From assembly GCA_047624005.1 (NCBI GenBank), contig JBLHPE010000011.1:1-51709 (forward strand): 51,709 nt of DNA. Direction: 5' to 3'. Source of the stretch: Ascidiaceihabitans sp047624005. GTDB lineage: Bacteria; Pseudomonadota; Alphaproteobacteria; Rhodobacterales; Rhodobacteraceae. Below, one piece after another: positions 17,646-26,129 of this stretch; the first letter of the stretch is position 1, and each line of letters starts with the position of its first letter. Position numbers and translations under genes: made by a program. Below the pieces are notes generated by a model that saw only the letters and a list, made by a program, of their open reading frames with translations, did not search any database and was not told the origin of the DNA.

Positions 17646-18365
17646 ATGGATCAAATCAAGCGTATCGCGATGTGGTCAGGGCCGCGTAATTTGTCGACAG
17701 CGATGATGTATAGCTTCGGTGGGAGGAAGGATTGTACCGTGGTGGACGAGCCGTTTTATGCGGCATATCTTGCTATGATGGGGATCACACACCCCATGCG
17801 GGACGAGATTTTGGGGTCTCAGTCTCAAAATGCTGAATATGTTGCCCAACAGTTGTTAGCTCCTGTAGATACGCAAGTCTTTTACCAAAAACATATGACC
17901 CAGCATATGGTTAAGGGGGTTTCGCGCGGGTGGATGGCTGACGTTACCAACGTTTTCCTGATCCGCCATCCTGCACGAGTTGTCGCGAGTTATGCGAAAA
18001 AGCGGGAGGGACCAAGTTTGGATGACATTGGATTTCGTCAACAGGCCGAGTTGTTCGATCACGTTTCTGCGTTGGGCCAAACGCCTGTTGTGATCGATTC
18101 ATATGACATTCGTCGCGACCCTGAAGGGATGATGCGCAAGCTATGTGAGGCGATTGGATTGCCGTGGGACGCGGGAATGTTGCGATGGCCTAAAGGGGGT
18201 CATGCAAGTGATGGCGTTTGGGCATCTCACTGGTATGGGGCTGTTCATGCCTCGACGGGATTCGCAGACGCAGAGGGCGATTTGCCTATTTTAGAGACTG
18301 ATTATGCAAAGATCGCAGCGCAAGCCATGCCGTATTACGACAGGCTTGCGGCTATAAAATTGTAG
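17646..18365 (+). CDS. Sulfotransferase-like P-loop protein
   Basis: The N-terminal motif IAMWSGPRNLSTAMM resembles the 5'-phosphosulfate-binding loop of PAPS-dependent sulfotransferases, and a later LIRHPARVVASYAKK resembles the 3'-phosphate-binding segment (RHP...S). Length is 239 residues. The start is ATG 17646 because GGAGG sits about 5 bp upstream. The substrate is unknown. It stands alone between divergent msrA and convergent argG, and its stop is one base from the argG stop. Function beyond the fold is inference. Confidence 0.75.
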   Translation: MDQIKRIAMWSGPRNLSTAMMYSFGGRKDCTVVDEPFYAAYLAMMGITHPMRDEILGSQSQNAEYVAQQLLAPVDTQVFYQKHMTQHMVKGVSRGWMADVTNVFLIRHPARVVASYAKKREGPSLDDIGFRQQAELFDHVSALGQTPVVIDSYDIRRDPEGMMRKLCEAIGLPWDAGMLRWPKGGHASDGVWASHWYGAVHASTGFADAEGDLPILETDYAKIAAQAMPYYDRLAAIKL

Positions 18366-18366
18366 C

Positions 18367-19587
18367 TTACTTCTTTAGGCGGCGATCACGTGCGGCCAAC
18401 AGTTTCAGACGCAACGCGTTCAACTGGATAAAGCCAGCCGCGTCTTTTTGATCATAAGCGCCGGCGTCATCTTCAAATGTCACGTGTGCTTCGGAATAAA
18501 GCGAGTGATCGGACCAACGTCCAACTGTACGTGACAGACCTTTGTACAGTTTCAGGCGAACGGTGCCTGTTACGTGCTCTTGGCTTTTGTCGATCATGGC
18601 TTGCAGCATCTCACGCTCTGGGCTGAACCAGAAACCATTGTAGATGAGTTCGGCGTACTTCGGCATCAGCTCGTCTTTGAGGTGCGCGGCACCGCGATCA
18701 AGCGTTATAGATTCTATTCCGCGGTGTGCTTCCAAAAGGATCGTGCCACCCGGTGTCTCGTAGATGCCGCGCGATTTCATTCCAACAAAACGGCCCTCGA
18801 CCAGATCAAGACGTCCAATGCCGTGCTTGCCACCAAGGCGGTTCAATTCGGTCAGAACCGTTGCAGGGGACATCGCCTCGCCGTTGATAGAAATTGCGTC
18901 GCCTTGTTCAAATCCGATTTCGATGAATTCAGGCTCGTTCGGCGCATCCTCTGGAGAAACGGTGCGTTGGTAGACATATTCTGGTGCATCAACAGCTGGA
19001 TCTTCCAAAACTTTGCCCTCGGACGACGTGTGCAACAGGTTTGCATCAACGCTGAACGGTGCCTCGCCACGCTTATCTGTTGCGATTGGGATTTGGTTTT
19101 TCTCAGCAAAATCAATCAGTTTGGTACGGCTGGATAGATCCCATTCACGCCAAGGTGCAATCACTTTGATGTCAGGGTTTAACGCATAAGCGGCCAGTTC
19201 GAAACGAACCTGATCGTTGCCTTTGCCTGTTGCGCCGTGCGCGATTGCGTCGGCGCCTACCTCTTCCGCAATTTCGACCAAGCGTTTGGAAATCAGCGGG
19301 CGTGCGATGGATGTGCCCAGAAGGTAAAGTCCTTCATAAACGGCATTGGCGCGAAACATTGGGAAGACAAAATCACGTACGAATTCTTCGCGCACATCTT
19401 CGATGTAGATCGAAGATGCACCCATCATCTCGGCTTTGGCGCGTGCTGGCTCAAGTTCTTCACCTTGGCCTAGATCGGCAGTGAATGTCACAACTTCGCA
19501 ACCGTATTCGGTTTGCAACCACTTCAGGATGATCGAGGTATCAAGGCCACCAGAATAGGCGAGAACAACTTTTTTGGGCTTGAACAT
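18367..19587 (-). CDS. argG: Argininosuccinate synthase
   Basis: ArgG condenses citrulline and aspartate using ATP in arginine synthesis. The N-terminal PP-loop VVLAYSGGLDTSIILKWL and the motif GATGKGNDQVRFE are diagnostic; 406 residues is standard. AAGGAAA precedes the ATG. A second arginine gene, argJ, lies near 47 kb but not in the same operon. The 132-bp gap to divergent ilvA must contain the promoters; no ARG-box-type repeat was recognised. Confidence 0.97.
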   Translation of the reverse strand: MFKPKKVVLAYSGGLDTSIILKWLQTEYGCEVVTFTADLGQGEELEPARAKAEMMGASSIYIEDVREEFVRDFVFPMFRANAVYEGLYLLGTSIARPLISKRLVEIAEEVGADAIAHGATGKGNDQVRFELAAYALNPDIKVIAPWREWDLSSRTKLIDFAEKNQIPIATDKRGEAPFSVDANLLHTSSEGKVLEDPAVDAPEYVYQRTVSPEDAPNEPEFIEIGFEQGDAISINGEAMSPATVLTELNRLGGKHGIGRLDLVEGRFVGMKSRGIYETPGGTILLEAHRGIESITLDRGAAHLKDELMPKYAELIYNGFWFSPEREMLQAMIDKSQEHVTGTVRLKLYKGLSRTVGRWSDHSLYSEAHVTFEDDAGAYDQKDAAGFIQLNALRLKLLAARDRRLKK

Positions 19588-19719
19588 CTTATCATTTCCT
19601 TTGTGCGTTTGCGGGGGGCGATAACGCGTTTTACGCTGCTAGGCAAGGTTAGCAAGGGCGTTGACCGTTCGGATTGGTGTGCGTAGGTCTGCTAAAACCT
19701 TTTTGTTCAGGATAGCGTC

Positions 19720-20955
19720 ATGACAGTCGATCCATTTGTTGCCTCAGCCCGCGCAGCAACCATCGAGATGCGTAGTGTTTTTCCAGTAACGCCGTTGTTG
19801 CGCAACGATCTGTTGTCCCAGAGATTTGAAGCAGACATTTGGTTGAAGCGTGAAGATCTAAGCCCTGTGCGGTCTTACAAATTGCGTGGTGCATTTAATG
19901 CGATGCGCAAGGTGATAGCGTCGCACGATGTTTTTGTCTGTGCTAGTGCTGGCAATCACGCGCAAGGCGTCGCGTTTATGTGCCGTCATTTTGGGGTTAA
20001 AGGCGTGATTTTCATGCCCGTTACAACGCCAGAACAGAAGGTGATGAAGACGCAGATGTTCGGTGGGTCGCATGTCGAGATTAAGCTTGTCGGCGATTAT
20101 TTTGACGAAACCTTACGCGCATCTCAAGCCTATTGCGCTGAACGAGGTGCTTATTTTCTATCACCGTTTGACGATGAAGATGTGATTGAAGGACAGGCCA
20201 GTGTTGCAGTCGAGATTGAGGAGCAATTGGGCTGTGTCCCTGACCATATCGTTTTGCCTGTAGGCGGCGGTGGTTTATCGGCAGGGACTTATAGCTTTTT
20301 TGGGGACCGCTGCGCGTATACATTCGTTGAACCGACTGGGGCGCAAAGCCTAAAAGCGGCAGTTGAAGCTGGAACACCAGTCACAGTCCCGAAGGTCGAT
20401 ACTTTCGTAGATGGTGCCGCAGTTGCCTGTATTGGGGAACGCACATTTGCACGCCTGCGTGGTATTGATGTAGCCGATGTTTTGCACCTGGATGAAGATC
20501 GAATTTGCACGACAATCCTTGAAATGCTGAATGTTGAAGGGATTGTCTTGGAACCTGCCGGGGCAATGTCTATCGAAGTTTTGAGCGAGGTGGCGGATCA
20601 AATCAAAGGGCGAACCGTGGTATGTGTCGCCTCTGGTGGTAACTTTGATTTCGAACGGTTGCCGGAAGTGAAAGAACGTGCGCAACGCTACACTGGCCGG
20701 AAAAAGTATTTTATTCTGCGCCTGCCGCAACGACCCGGTGCCCTGAAAGACTTTCTAAATATTCTTGGACCAGATGATAATATTGCACGGTTTGAATATT
20801 TGAAAAAATCGGCTCGTAATTTTGGGTCTGTGCTTATTGGTATCGAAACATCGGACCCGAATAACTTTGATCTTATGTTTAATAGGATTGAGGCGGCTGG
20901 CTTTACTTTTACTGACATTACAAATGATGAGGCGCTTACCCAGTTTCTTGTCTAA
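19720..20955 (+). CDS. ilvA: Threonine ammonia-lyase (threonine dehydratase)
   Basis: This PLP enzyme deaminates threonine to 2-oxobutanoate, the first step to isoleucine. The PLP lysine lies in VRSYKLRGAFNAM, and the glycine-rich phosphate loop is PVGGGGLSAG. After about residue 325 a single ACT-like regulatory domain follows (FILRLPQRPGALKDFL), as in the shorter 400-420-residue IlvA forms. That predicts isoleucine feedback control, but this cannot be read from the sequence. It is a single-gene unit; its stop is one base from the stop of the convergent Hpt gene. Confidence 0.92.
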   Translation: MTVDPFVASARAATIEMRSVFPVTPLLRNDLLSQRFEADIWLKREDLSPVRSYKLRGAFNAMRKVIASHDVFVCASAGNHAQGVAFMCRHFGVKGVIFMPVTTPEQKVMKTQMFGGSHVEIKLVGDYFDETLRASQAYCAERGAYFLSPFDDEDVIEGQASVAVEIEEQLGCVPDHIVLPVGGGGLSAGTYSFFGDRCAYTFVEPTGAQSLKAAVEAGTPVTVPKVDTFVDGAAVACIGERTFARLRGIDVADVLHLDEDRICTTILEMLNVEGIVLEPAGAMSIEVLSEVADQIKGRTVVCVASGGNFDFERLPEVKERAQRYTGRKKYFILRLPQRPGALKDFLNILGPDDNIARFEYLKKSARNFGSVLIGIETSDPNNFDLMFNRIEAAGFTFTDITNDEALTQFLV

Positions 20956-20956
20956 C

Positions 20957-21292
20957 TTAGGCTTGGAGTTCGGTTGAAACGTTGGTCATAAATTTTGCCT
21001 TGGATAAATCAAAACAAGCCACGATGGCTGTTAGATCAACCAAATCTGCTTTCCCAGCGGCAGCCATTTTTTCGCCACTTAGACACATTTGAGAAAATGC
21101 CTTGAAGCCAAGATTTAACGCGCTCCCTTTAAGAGAATGCATGTCGTTTTCCAGCTCTGATATATTTGGGCTTTCGCGCAATTTTTCGACGATACTTTCG
21201 ACCTCTTCCAAAAATAGTTCGACGATTTCATCAAATTCATGATGGCCAACATCATTCCGTAGACTTTTGACTTGGCCCCAATCGATCATCAT
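20957..21292 (-). CDS. Histidine phosphotransfer (Hpt) domain protein
   Basis: This is a stand-alone Hpt domain. The phospho-acceptor motif is MHSLKGSALNLGF, inside a four-helix bundle of about 110 residues, with no other domain. Such proteins relay phosphate between a hybrid kinase and a response regulator. I chose ATG 21292 (MMIDWGQ) because GAAGGG lies just upstream; ATG 21316 (MSISMEG) is possible. It is divergent from a receiver/PP2C phosphatase, a likely partner. No kinase gene is in the window. Confidence 0.85.
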   Translation of the reverse strand: MMIDWGQVKSLRNDVGHHEFDEIVELFLEEVESIVEKLRESPNISELENDMHSLKGSALNLGFKAFSQMCLSGEKMAAAGKADLVDLTAIVACFDLSKAKFMTNVSTELQA

Positions 21293-21325
21293 GCACCCTT
21301 CCATACTGATGCTCATCGGTAGCTT

Positions 21326-21371
21326 TTAAACAGTTAAAAATTCGCGACTTGCTAAAAGTTTAATTTCTTAA
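21326..21371. promoter_or_regulatory. Repeated TTAA-N4-TTAA motifs in the Hpt/phosphatase divergent promoter region
   Basis: TTAA-ACAG-TTAA (21326-21337) and TTAA-TTTC-TTAA (21360-21371) lie 34 bp apart, start to start, in an AT-rich gap between two divergent signalling genes. The 34-bp spacing is about three helical turns. They resemble CtrA half-site pairs, but the spacer is 4 and not the canonical 7, so CtrA binding is not claimed. The region must hold promoters for both genes. Confidence 0.3.
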
Positions 21372-21449
21372 ATTGTACTTTTCATGTGCCGTTAATGACT
21401 GGCACGTATGTCACGGCGCTATCAGTTCTGATTTTGAAAGCCATTTTTG

Positions 21450-22718
21450 ATGCTCGCATTGCCCCTTATGTTCAACAGTGGCCTATCGCCAGAACAGATT
21501 GGCGTAGGGAGAAGTATTCTAATTGTTGATGACAGCAAATTACAACGGAAGATCCTGACCAGCTTGGTAAAGCGTTGGGGGTTTGAGGTACGTGAGGCCG
21601 AGAGCGGGGAACAGGCGTTGGAAATGTGTACTGTTGATCAGCCGGATATCGTGCTTAGCGATTGGATGATGCCTGGCATGAATGGTTTGGAGTTTTGTCA
21701 GCTCTTTCGTAATTTGGCGAACGACGAATACGGGTACTTTATCTTGCTGACGTCCAAAAGTGAGAAAGATGAAGTGACCGAAGGGCTGCGGGCAGGTGCG
21801 GATGATTTCCTGACAAAGCCGATTAATTCAGATGAACTCCGTGCTCGTATTTCTGCCGGCGAGCGTATCTTGGATATGCAACGTGAATTGACCGAAAAGA
21901 ACCGCATGATTGGCGACACATTGGACGAGTTGCAGCGGGTTTATGATTCCTTAGACAGCGACTTGATGGAAGCTAAAAAACTTCAAGAATCGCTGATCCG
22001 GGAGCGGCATAAGTCCTTCCCTACTGCGGAACTTTCGCTACTTCTACGCTCCAGCGGCCATGTAGGTGGTGATCTGGTTGGGTTCTATCCGGCTGCTGAA
22101 AACCACCTTGGCTTGTTTGCGATTGATGTTTCTGGTCATGGTGTCAGTTCTGCTCTTATGACAGCACGCTTGGCTGGATATCTGTCCGCGTCTGCCCTTG
22201 ATCAAAATGTCGCTCTTGAGCGGTTAGAAGACGGCACCTACCAATCTCTGCCACCCAGCGATGTGGTCGAGATTCTGAACAATTTGGTCCTAGATGAAAT
22301 GGAGACAGAGCACTATTTTACTCTGCTTCTTGTCGACGTGAATTTACTGACGGGTGAAATGATTTTAGCACAAGCGGGTCAACCGCATCCCGCGGTACAA
22401 CGCGCTGACGGATCGGTAGAGCAAAATGGGACAGGTGGATTTCCAGTTGGGTTAATGTCTGGAATTAAGTTCGAGCAGTTTGAAGTAAAGCTTAACAAAG
22501 GCGATCGTATTTTGATTTTATCAGATGGCGTAACCGAATGCCCTGGACCCAACGGAGAGATGTTTCAAGAAAAAGGGCTTGAAGAACTGATGTGCGATTT
22601 GCGCCATGTCAAAGGCCAAGAATTTTTCGATGCATTGATTTGGAATCTTACGTCATTTGCTGAAAATGATGAATTCCCAGATGACGTCTCGGGAATACTA
22701 TTTGAATTCAACGGCTAG
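21450..22718 (+). CDS. Fused response regulator / PP2C-type (SpoIIE, RsbU-like) phosphatase
   Basis: The N-terminal receiver domain has the acid pair DD near residue 27, phospho-acceptor Asp near 71 (VLSDWMMPGMNG) and Lys near 123 (LTKPI). A coiled-coil linker (about 140-185, rich in Glu/Leu) leads to a SpoIIE-type serine phosphatase domain with metal ligands in GGDLVGF, IDVSGHG, SDGVTE and PDDVSG. Such proteins usually dephosphorylate a STAS anti-anti-sigma protein or set c-di-GMP or stress outputs; none is seen nearby. The start is ATG 21450, directly after a TTG. The adjacent divergent Hpt protein is the probable phosphodonor. Confidence 0.88.
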   Translation: MLALPLMFNSGLSPEQIGVGRSILIVDDSKLQRKILTSLVKRWGFEVREAESGEQALEMCTVDQPDIVLSDWMMPGMNGLEFCQLFRNLANDEYGYFILLTSKSEKDEVTEGLRAGADDFLTKPINSDELRARISAGERILDMQRELTEKNRMIGDTLDELQRVYDSLDSDLMEAKKLQESLIRERHKSFPTAELSLLLRSSGHVGGDLVGFYPAAENHLGLFAIDVSGHGVSSALMTARLAGYLSASALDQNVALERLEDGTYQSLPPSDVVEILNNLVLDEMETEHYFTLLLVDVNLLTGEMILAQAGQPHPAVQRADGSVEQNGTGGFPVGLMSGIKFEQFEVKLNKGDRILILSDGVTECPGPNGEMFQEKGLEELMCDLRHVKGQEFFDALIWNLTSFAENDEFPDDVSGILFEFNG

Positions 22719-22720
22719 TT

Positions 22721-23161
22721 TTACAGACTAAAATACTGCTCGACAAAATATCGGTCACCATCATTTCCTAGTGCAAACACAGCCTCAGTTGGGTCCATTA
22801 CCGTTGTGAAATGGTTCGGTTCAAGTGGTTCGCAAATCTGACGTGTTGGCCTGGCGACATAGATGTGACAAATTTTTTCCGCCCAAAGATCATATTCTGG
22901 CATAAAAACAAATCTGCGAAATGCGCCTAAACGTTTTGGTGCCGATATCTGCCAACCGGTTTCTTCCATAACCTCACGGTAAAGGGCCTGTGCCGCGGAT
23001 TCGTCGGGATCAATTCCACCACCAGGCAATTGGATATCAACCTCATCGCCAAGCTGTGCGGTGAGCAGAAGCCGCTTTTGCAATGGCAGGATAGCGTAGG
23101 CCCCAGCACGCAATACATATCGTTTGTCAAACAGGGGTGGTTGGCCAAAACGTCGTATCAT
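22721..23161 (-). CDS. Nudix hydrolase
   Basis: This is a 146-residue Nudix protein. The Nudix box is GGGIDPDESAAQALYREV followed by MEETGW, matching the Gx5Ex7REUxEExGU pattern. The residues before it (LLLTAQLGDEVDIQLPGG) suit a general nucleoside diphosphate-X hydrolase; the substrate is not evident. It lies convergent to the PP2C protein with a 2-bp gap and divergent from hslO across 80 bp. Confidence 0.87.
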   Translation of the reverse strand: MIRRFGQPPLFDKRYVLRAGAYAILPLQKRLLLTAQLGDEVDIQLPGGGIDPDESAAQALYREVMEETGWQISAPKRLGAFRRFVFMPEYDLWAEKICHIYVARPTRQICEPLEPNHFTTVMDPTEAVFALGNDGDRYFVEQYFSL

Positions 23162-23241
23162 AGTGATCCACCTCTTTTTGTTTGGGTTGCTGGTCTTATA
23201 TAGACGCGATATGCCAACGACCGGCGCATAAGGAAACCCCT

Positions 23242-24228
23242 ATGATACTTGCACAAAAAACCGCGTGGGACGACACTGTTCTGCCATTTCAGCTTGATGC
23301 TGCGGATGTTCGTGGACGCGTAGCGCGTCTTGATGGCGTCTTGGATGGCATCTTGAAGCAACATGATTACCCACCTCAAATCGAAGCGCTTGTCGCAGAG
23401 ATGGCTATTTTGACGGCTTTAATCGGACAGACGGTTAAATTGCGCTGGAAGCTGTCGCTGCAGGTTCAGTCCAAAGGCGCTGTGCGTATGATTGCGACGG
23501 ATTATTATGGTCCTGAAAAGGACGGTAGTCCTGCGCGTATTCGCGCTTATGCCAGCTATGATGCGGATCAACTGACCGACGCTGATCCGTTTGATCAAAT
23601 TGGCGACGGCTATTTTGCAATCATGATCGACCAAGGCAAGGGTATGACCCCATACCAAGGGATTGCGCCGCTTGAGGGTGGATCACTGGCGGCCTGTGCT
23701 CAAGGATACTTTGCACAATCGGAGCAATTACCGACACGGTTTTCACTGTCATTTGGCCGTTCAACAGAACCGGGCCAGTCCGAACATTGGCGCGCAGGTG
23801 GCATGATGCTGCAGCACATGCCCAAAGCGTCTCTTTTTGCGAAGGATGCCGAAGGGACGGGTGCGGTTTTGCAGGCTGAAGATTTACTGGAAAGCGATGC
23901 ATCCGACAATTGGAACCGTGTGAATATCTTGCTCGATACCGTCGAAGAGATGGAGTTGATCGGACCCCAAGTACCACCAAGCGATCTGTTGTTGCGGTTG
24001 TTCAACGAAGAACAGCCAAGGGTTTATGACGCGCAGCCTATTCAATTCGGGTGCACCTGTTCGGAGGATCGTGTGCGCCAAAGCCTGTCAATCTACTCTG
24101 CACGTGACATCAAAACCATGACCACAGATGAGGGTAGGGTAACTGCGGACTGTCAGTTCTGTGGGGTGCATTACGATCTTGATCCCAAGTCGGTTGGATT
24201 TGAAGCGGAACAAAAAACTGGTGCCTGA
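23242..24228 (+). CDS. hslO: Redox-regulated holdase chaperone Hsp33
   Basis: Hsp33 is a chaperone activated when oxidation releases Zn from a C-terminal four-cysteine centre. Here the cysteines appear as CTC and, about 32 residues later, CQFC. The protein is 328 residues. I chose ATG 23242 because AAGGAAA lies upstream and MILAQKTAWDD matches the usual start; the 20 residues upstream look non-coding. A TATATA element at 23197-23202 is a possible -10. The 3' end overlaps the next Nudix gene. Confidence 0.93.
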   Translation: MILAQKTAWDDTVLPFQLDAADVRGRVARLDGVLDGILKQHDYPPQIEALVAEMAILTALIGQTVKLRWKLSLQVQSKGAVRMIATDYYGPEKDGSPARIRAYASYDADQLTDADPFDQIGDGYFAIMIDQGKGMTPYQGIAPLEGGSLAACAQGYFAQSEQLPTRFSLSFGRSTEPGQSEHWRAGGMMLQHMPKASLFAKDAEGTGAVLQAEDLLESDASDNWNRVNILLDTVEEMELIGPQVPPSDLLLRLFNEEQPRVYDAQPIQFGCTCSEDRVRQSLSIYSARDIKTMTTDEGRVTADCQFCGVHYDLDPKSVGFEAEQKTGA

Positions 24229-24814
24229 TCTGATCTCTTCAATTCGGGTTGCGCTGGACGAGGGTGGTAAGCCCTCATCCGATTTCGATTTGAATCCAGA
24301 TTTCAAAAAACCGACAGATGGTGTGTTGCGCCTTGCCGGTGTTCTGGCGCCCGTTATTATACGTGATGGCGTAGCAGAATTGATCCTGACAAAGCGATCA
24401 TCGGCCTTAAAACACCACCCTGGACAGATCGCTTTCCCGGGTGGGAAGCAGGATGAAAATGACGATGATGTCGTGGCTGCAGCTTTGCGCGAAGCGCACG
24501 AAGAAATTGGATTGCCACCTGATTTAGTTGATGTTTTAGGCACGCTTCCAACGCATGAAACGGTGACGGGCTTTCAGGTAACACCAGTGATTGGCCTTGT
24601 GCGCGAGGAATTCGTGATCACTCCTGAACCGGGTGAAGTCGAAGAAGTATTTTTTGTACCACTTTCCCACGTTCTGAAAGAGGAAAGTTTCAGTGTTCAA
24701 TCCCGTCGTTGGCGTGGTCAAATGCGATCCTACTATGCGGTGCCTTACGGACCCTATTACATCTGGGGCGCGACTGCGCGTATGTTGCGTGCATGGACCG
24801 ACAGAATGAATTGA
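24221..24814 (+). CDS. CoA pyrophosphatase-type Nudix hydrolase
   Basis: The UPF0035-type motif ILTKRSSALKHHPGQIAF precedes the Nudix box (GGKQDENDDDVVAAALRE, then AHEEIGL). That pairing marks Nudix enzymes that cleave CoA and its derivatives (NudL/YeaB group). I chose GTG 24221 (MPDLISSIRVAL, 197 residues), which overlaps the hslO stop by 8 bp; upstream in-frame sequence lies within hslO. The 3' end overlaps the cca ATG. The hslO-nudix-cca order suggests an operon. Confidence 0.88.
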   Translation: MPDLISSIRVALDEGGKPSSDFDLNPDFKKPTDGVLRLAGVLAPVIIRDGVAELILTKRSSALKHHPGQIAFPGGKQDENDDDVVAAALREAHEEIGLPPDLVDVLGTLPTHETVTGFQVTPVIGLVREEFVITPEPGEVEEVFFVPLSHVLKEESFSVQSRRWRGQMRSYYAVPYGPYYIWGATARMLRAWTDRMN

Positions 24815-25965
24815 CCCTTCCAGCGACTACGCCTTGGCTGAATGACCCCAAGGTTGCCCGCGTCTGTGCGGCGATCGAAGCAGGCGGGTACGATATTTTC
24901 TTTGTGGGTGGATGTGTCCGCAATGCTGTCTTGGGCGAGAAGGCAAGCGACATTGATATGTCGACAAATGCCCGCCCTGAAATAGTGATGGGGTTGGCAA
25001 AGGATGCTGGCCTTAAGGCAATCCCGACAGGAATAGATCATGGTACAGTTACCGTTGTCTCCTCCGGCACTCCGTTTGAAATAACTACCTTCCGTCGTGA
25101 TGTTGAGACTGATGGTCGCCGTGCCGTAGTTGCCTTTTCAAACGATATTTTAGATGATTCTCGCCGCCGTGATTTCACGATGAATGCGCTTTATGCCCGC
25201 CCAAATGGTGTGATTGTTGATCCATTGGGTGGCCTACAAGACGCGCTTGCCCGCCGTATCCGGTTTATTGAAGATGCAGATTTACGCATTCGCGAAGATT
25301 ACTTACGTACTTTGCGATTTTTTCGATTTTCGGCGTGGTACAGCGCATCTGATCAGGGATTTGATCCCGATGCGCTAAGTGCGATTTCGGCTAACCTTGA
25401 TGGATTGAAAAGCCTATCCGCCGAACGCGTTGGCATGGAAATGATCAAGCTGTTGTCAGCAACTGATCCAGCACCAGCCGTCGCAGTGATGCGCCAAACT
25501 GGCGTCCTTAACGCGGTGCTGCAGGGCGCAGACGATACGTGGCTGGCACCGTTGGTTCATGTAGAAACCTTGCTAGAACTTGCGCCCAACCCAATACGTC
25601 GTTTGACGGCATTGGGTGGAATTGATGTTGAAGAAACGCTGCGCCTTTCAAAATCTCAGTCTCGTCGACTGATTCAGTACCGCGATGGGATTGGATCGAT
25701 GGCTGGCATGGCTGAGGTGGGGTACAGGTCGGGCGCTGACATTGCCAAGGGCATTTATGCATTGCGTTGTGCCTTTTCAGGCGCGCCGCCGCTGACTGAA
25801 ATGGTGGATAAAATCGACACCGCGGGTGACGCTGTGTTTCCCATAAAAGCAGTGCATTTGCAGGATGAATTTATTGGACCTGCATTGGGCCAACGGCTCA
25901 AGGAACTTGAGGTGGAATGGATCGCATCTGACTTCTCAAAAACCAAAACGCAGCTTTTGGGATGA
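24793..25965 (+). CDS. cca: CCA tRNA nucleotidyltransferase / poly(A) polymerase family protein
   Basis: This is a class II nucleotidyltransferase. The active site is GGCVRNAVLGEKASDIDMSTNA, where the two aspartates of DID bind metal, followed by the template-arginine region (RRDFTMNALYA, EDYLRTLRFFRF). Length is 390 residues. In alphaproteobacteria this protein usually adds or repairs tRNA 3' CCA; sequence alone does not exclude poly(A) polymerase activity. ATG 24793 overlaps the Nudix gene by 22 bp. Confidence 0.85.
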   Translation: MDRQNELTLPATTPWLNDPKVARVCAAIEAGGYDIFFVGGCVRNAVLGEKASDIDMSTNARPEIVMGLAKDAGLKAIPTGIDHGTVTVVSSGTPFEITTFRRDVETDGRRAVVAFSNDILDDSRRRDFTMNALYARPNGVIVDPLGGLQDALARRIRFIEDADLRIREDYLRTLRFFRFSAWYSASDQGFDPDALSAISANLDGLKSLSAERVGMEMIKLLSATDPAPAVAVMRQTGVLNAVLQGADDTWLAPLVHVETLLELAPNPIRRLTALGGIDVEETLRLSKSQSRRLIQYRDGIGSMAGMAEVGYRSGADIAKGIYALRCAFSGAPPLTEMVDKIDTAGDAVFPIKAVHLQDEFIGPALGQRLKELEVEWIASDFSKTKTQLLG

Positions 25966-26017
25966 CAACGTTAAGTTGATGTAGTATCCAGCCGACATCA
26001 CATTGGAGGTGTACAAC

Positions 26018-26050
26018 ATGTATCGTGGGATTTGGTTTAACCGCATTTGA
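26018..26050 (+). CDS. Candidate 10-codon leader peptide upstream of ABC exporters
   Basis: A very short ORF encodes MYRGIWFNRI and stops at TGA 26048-26050. It is preceded by a strong Shine-Dalgarno GGAGGT (26005-26010) with 7-bp spacing, better than that of the ABC gene 80 bp downstream. Imperfect inverted arms at 25988-25997 and 26064-26073 (9 of 10 pairs) enclose the ORF and its SD. This arrangement fits a translational or transcriptional leader, but there is no run of one regulatory amino acid. Function is unproven. Confidence 0.4.
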   Translation: MYRGIWFNRI

Positions 26051-26129
26051 ACGGACCAACCCTTGTCGGATGGCTTAATCGCATCATCGTCCAACACATG
26101 TTTATACTCTAATTTCAGGCTACTTTGTG

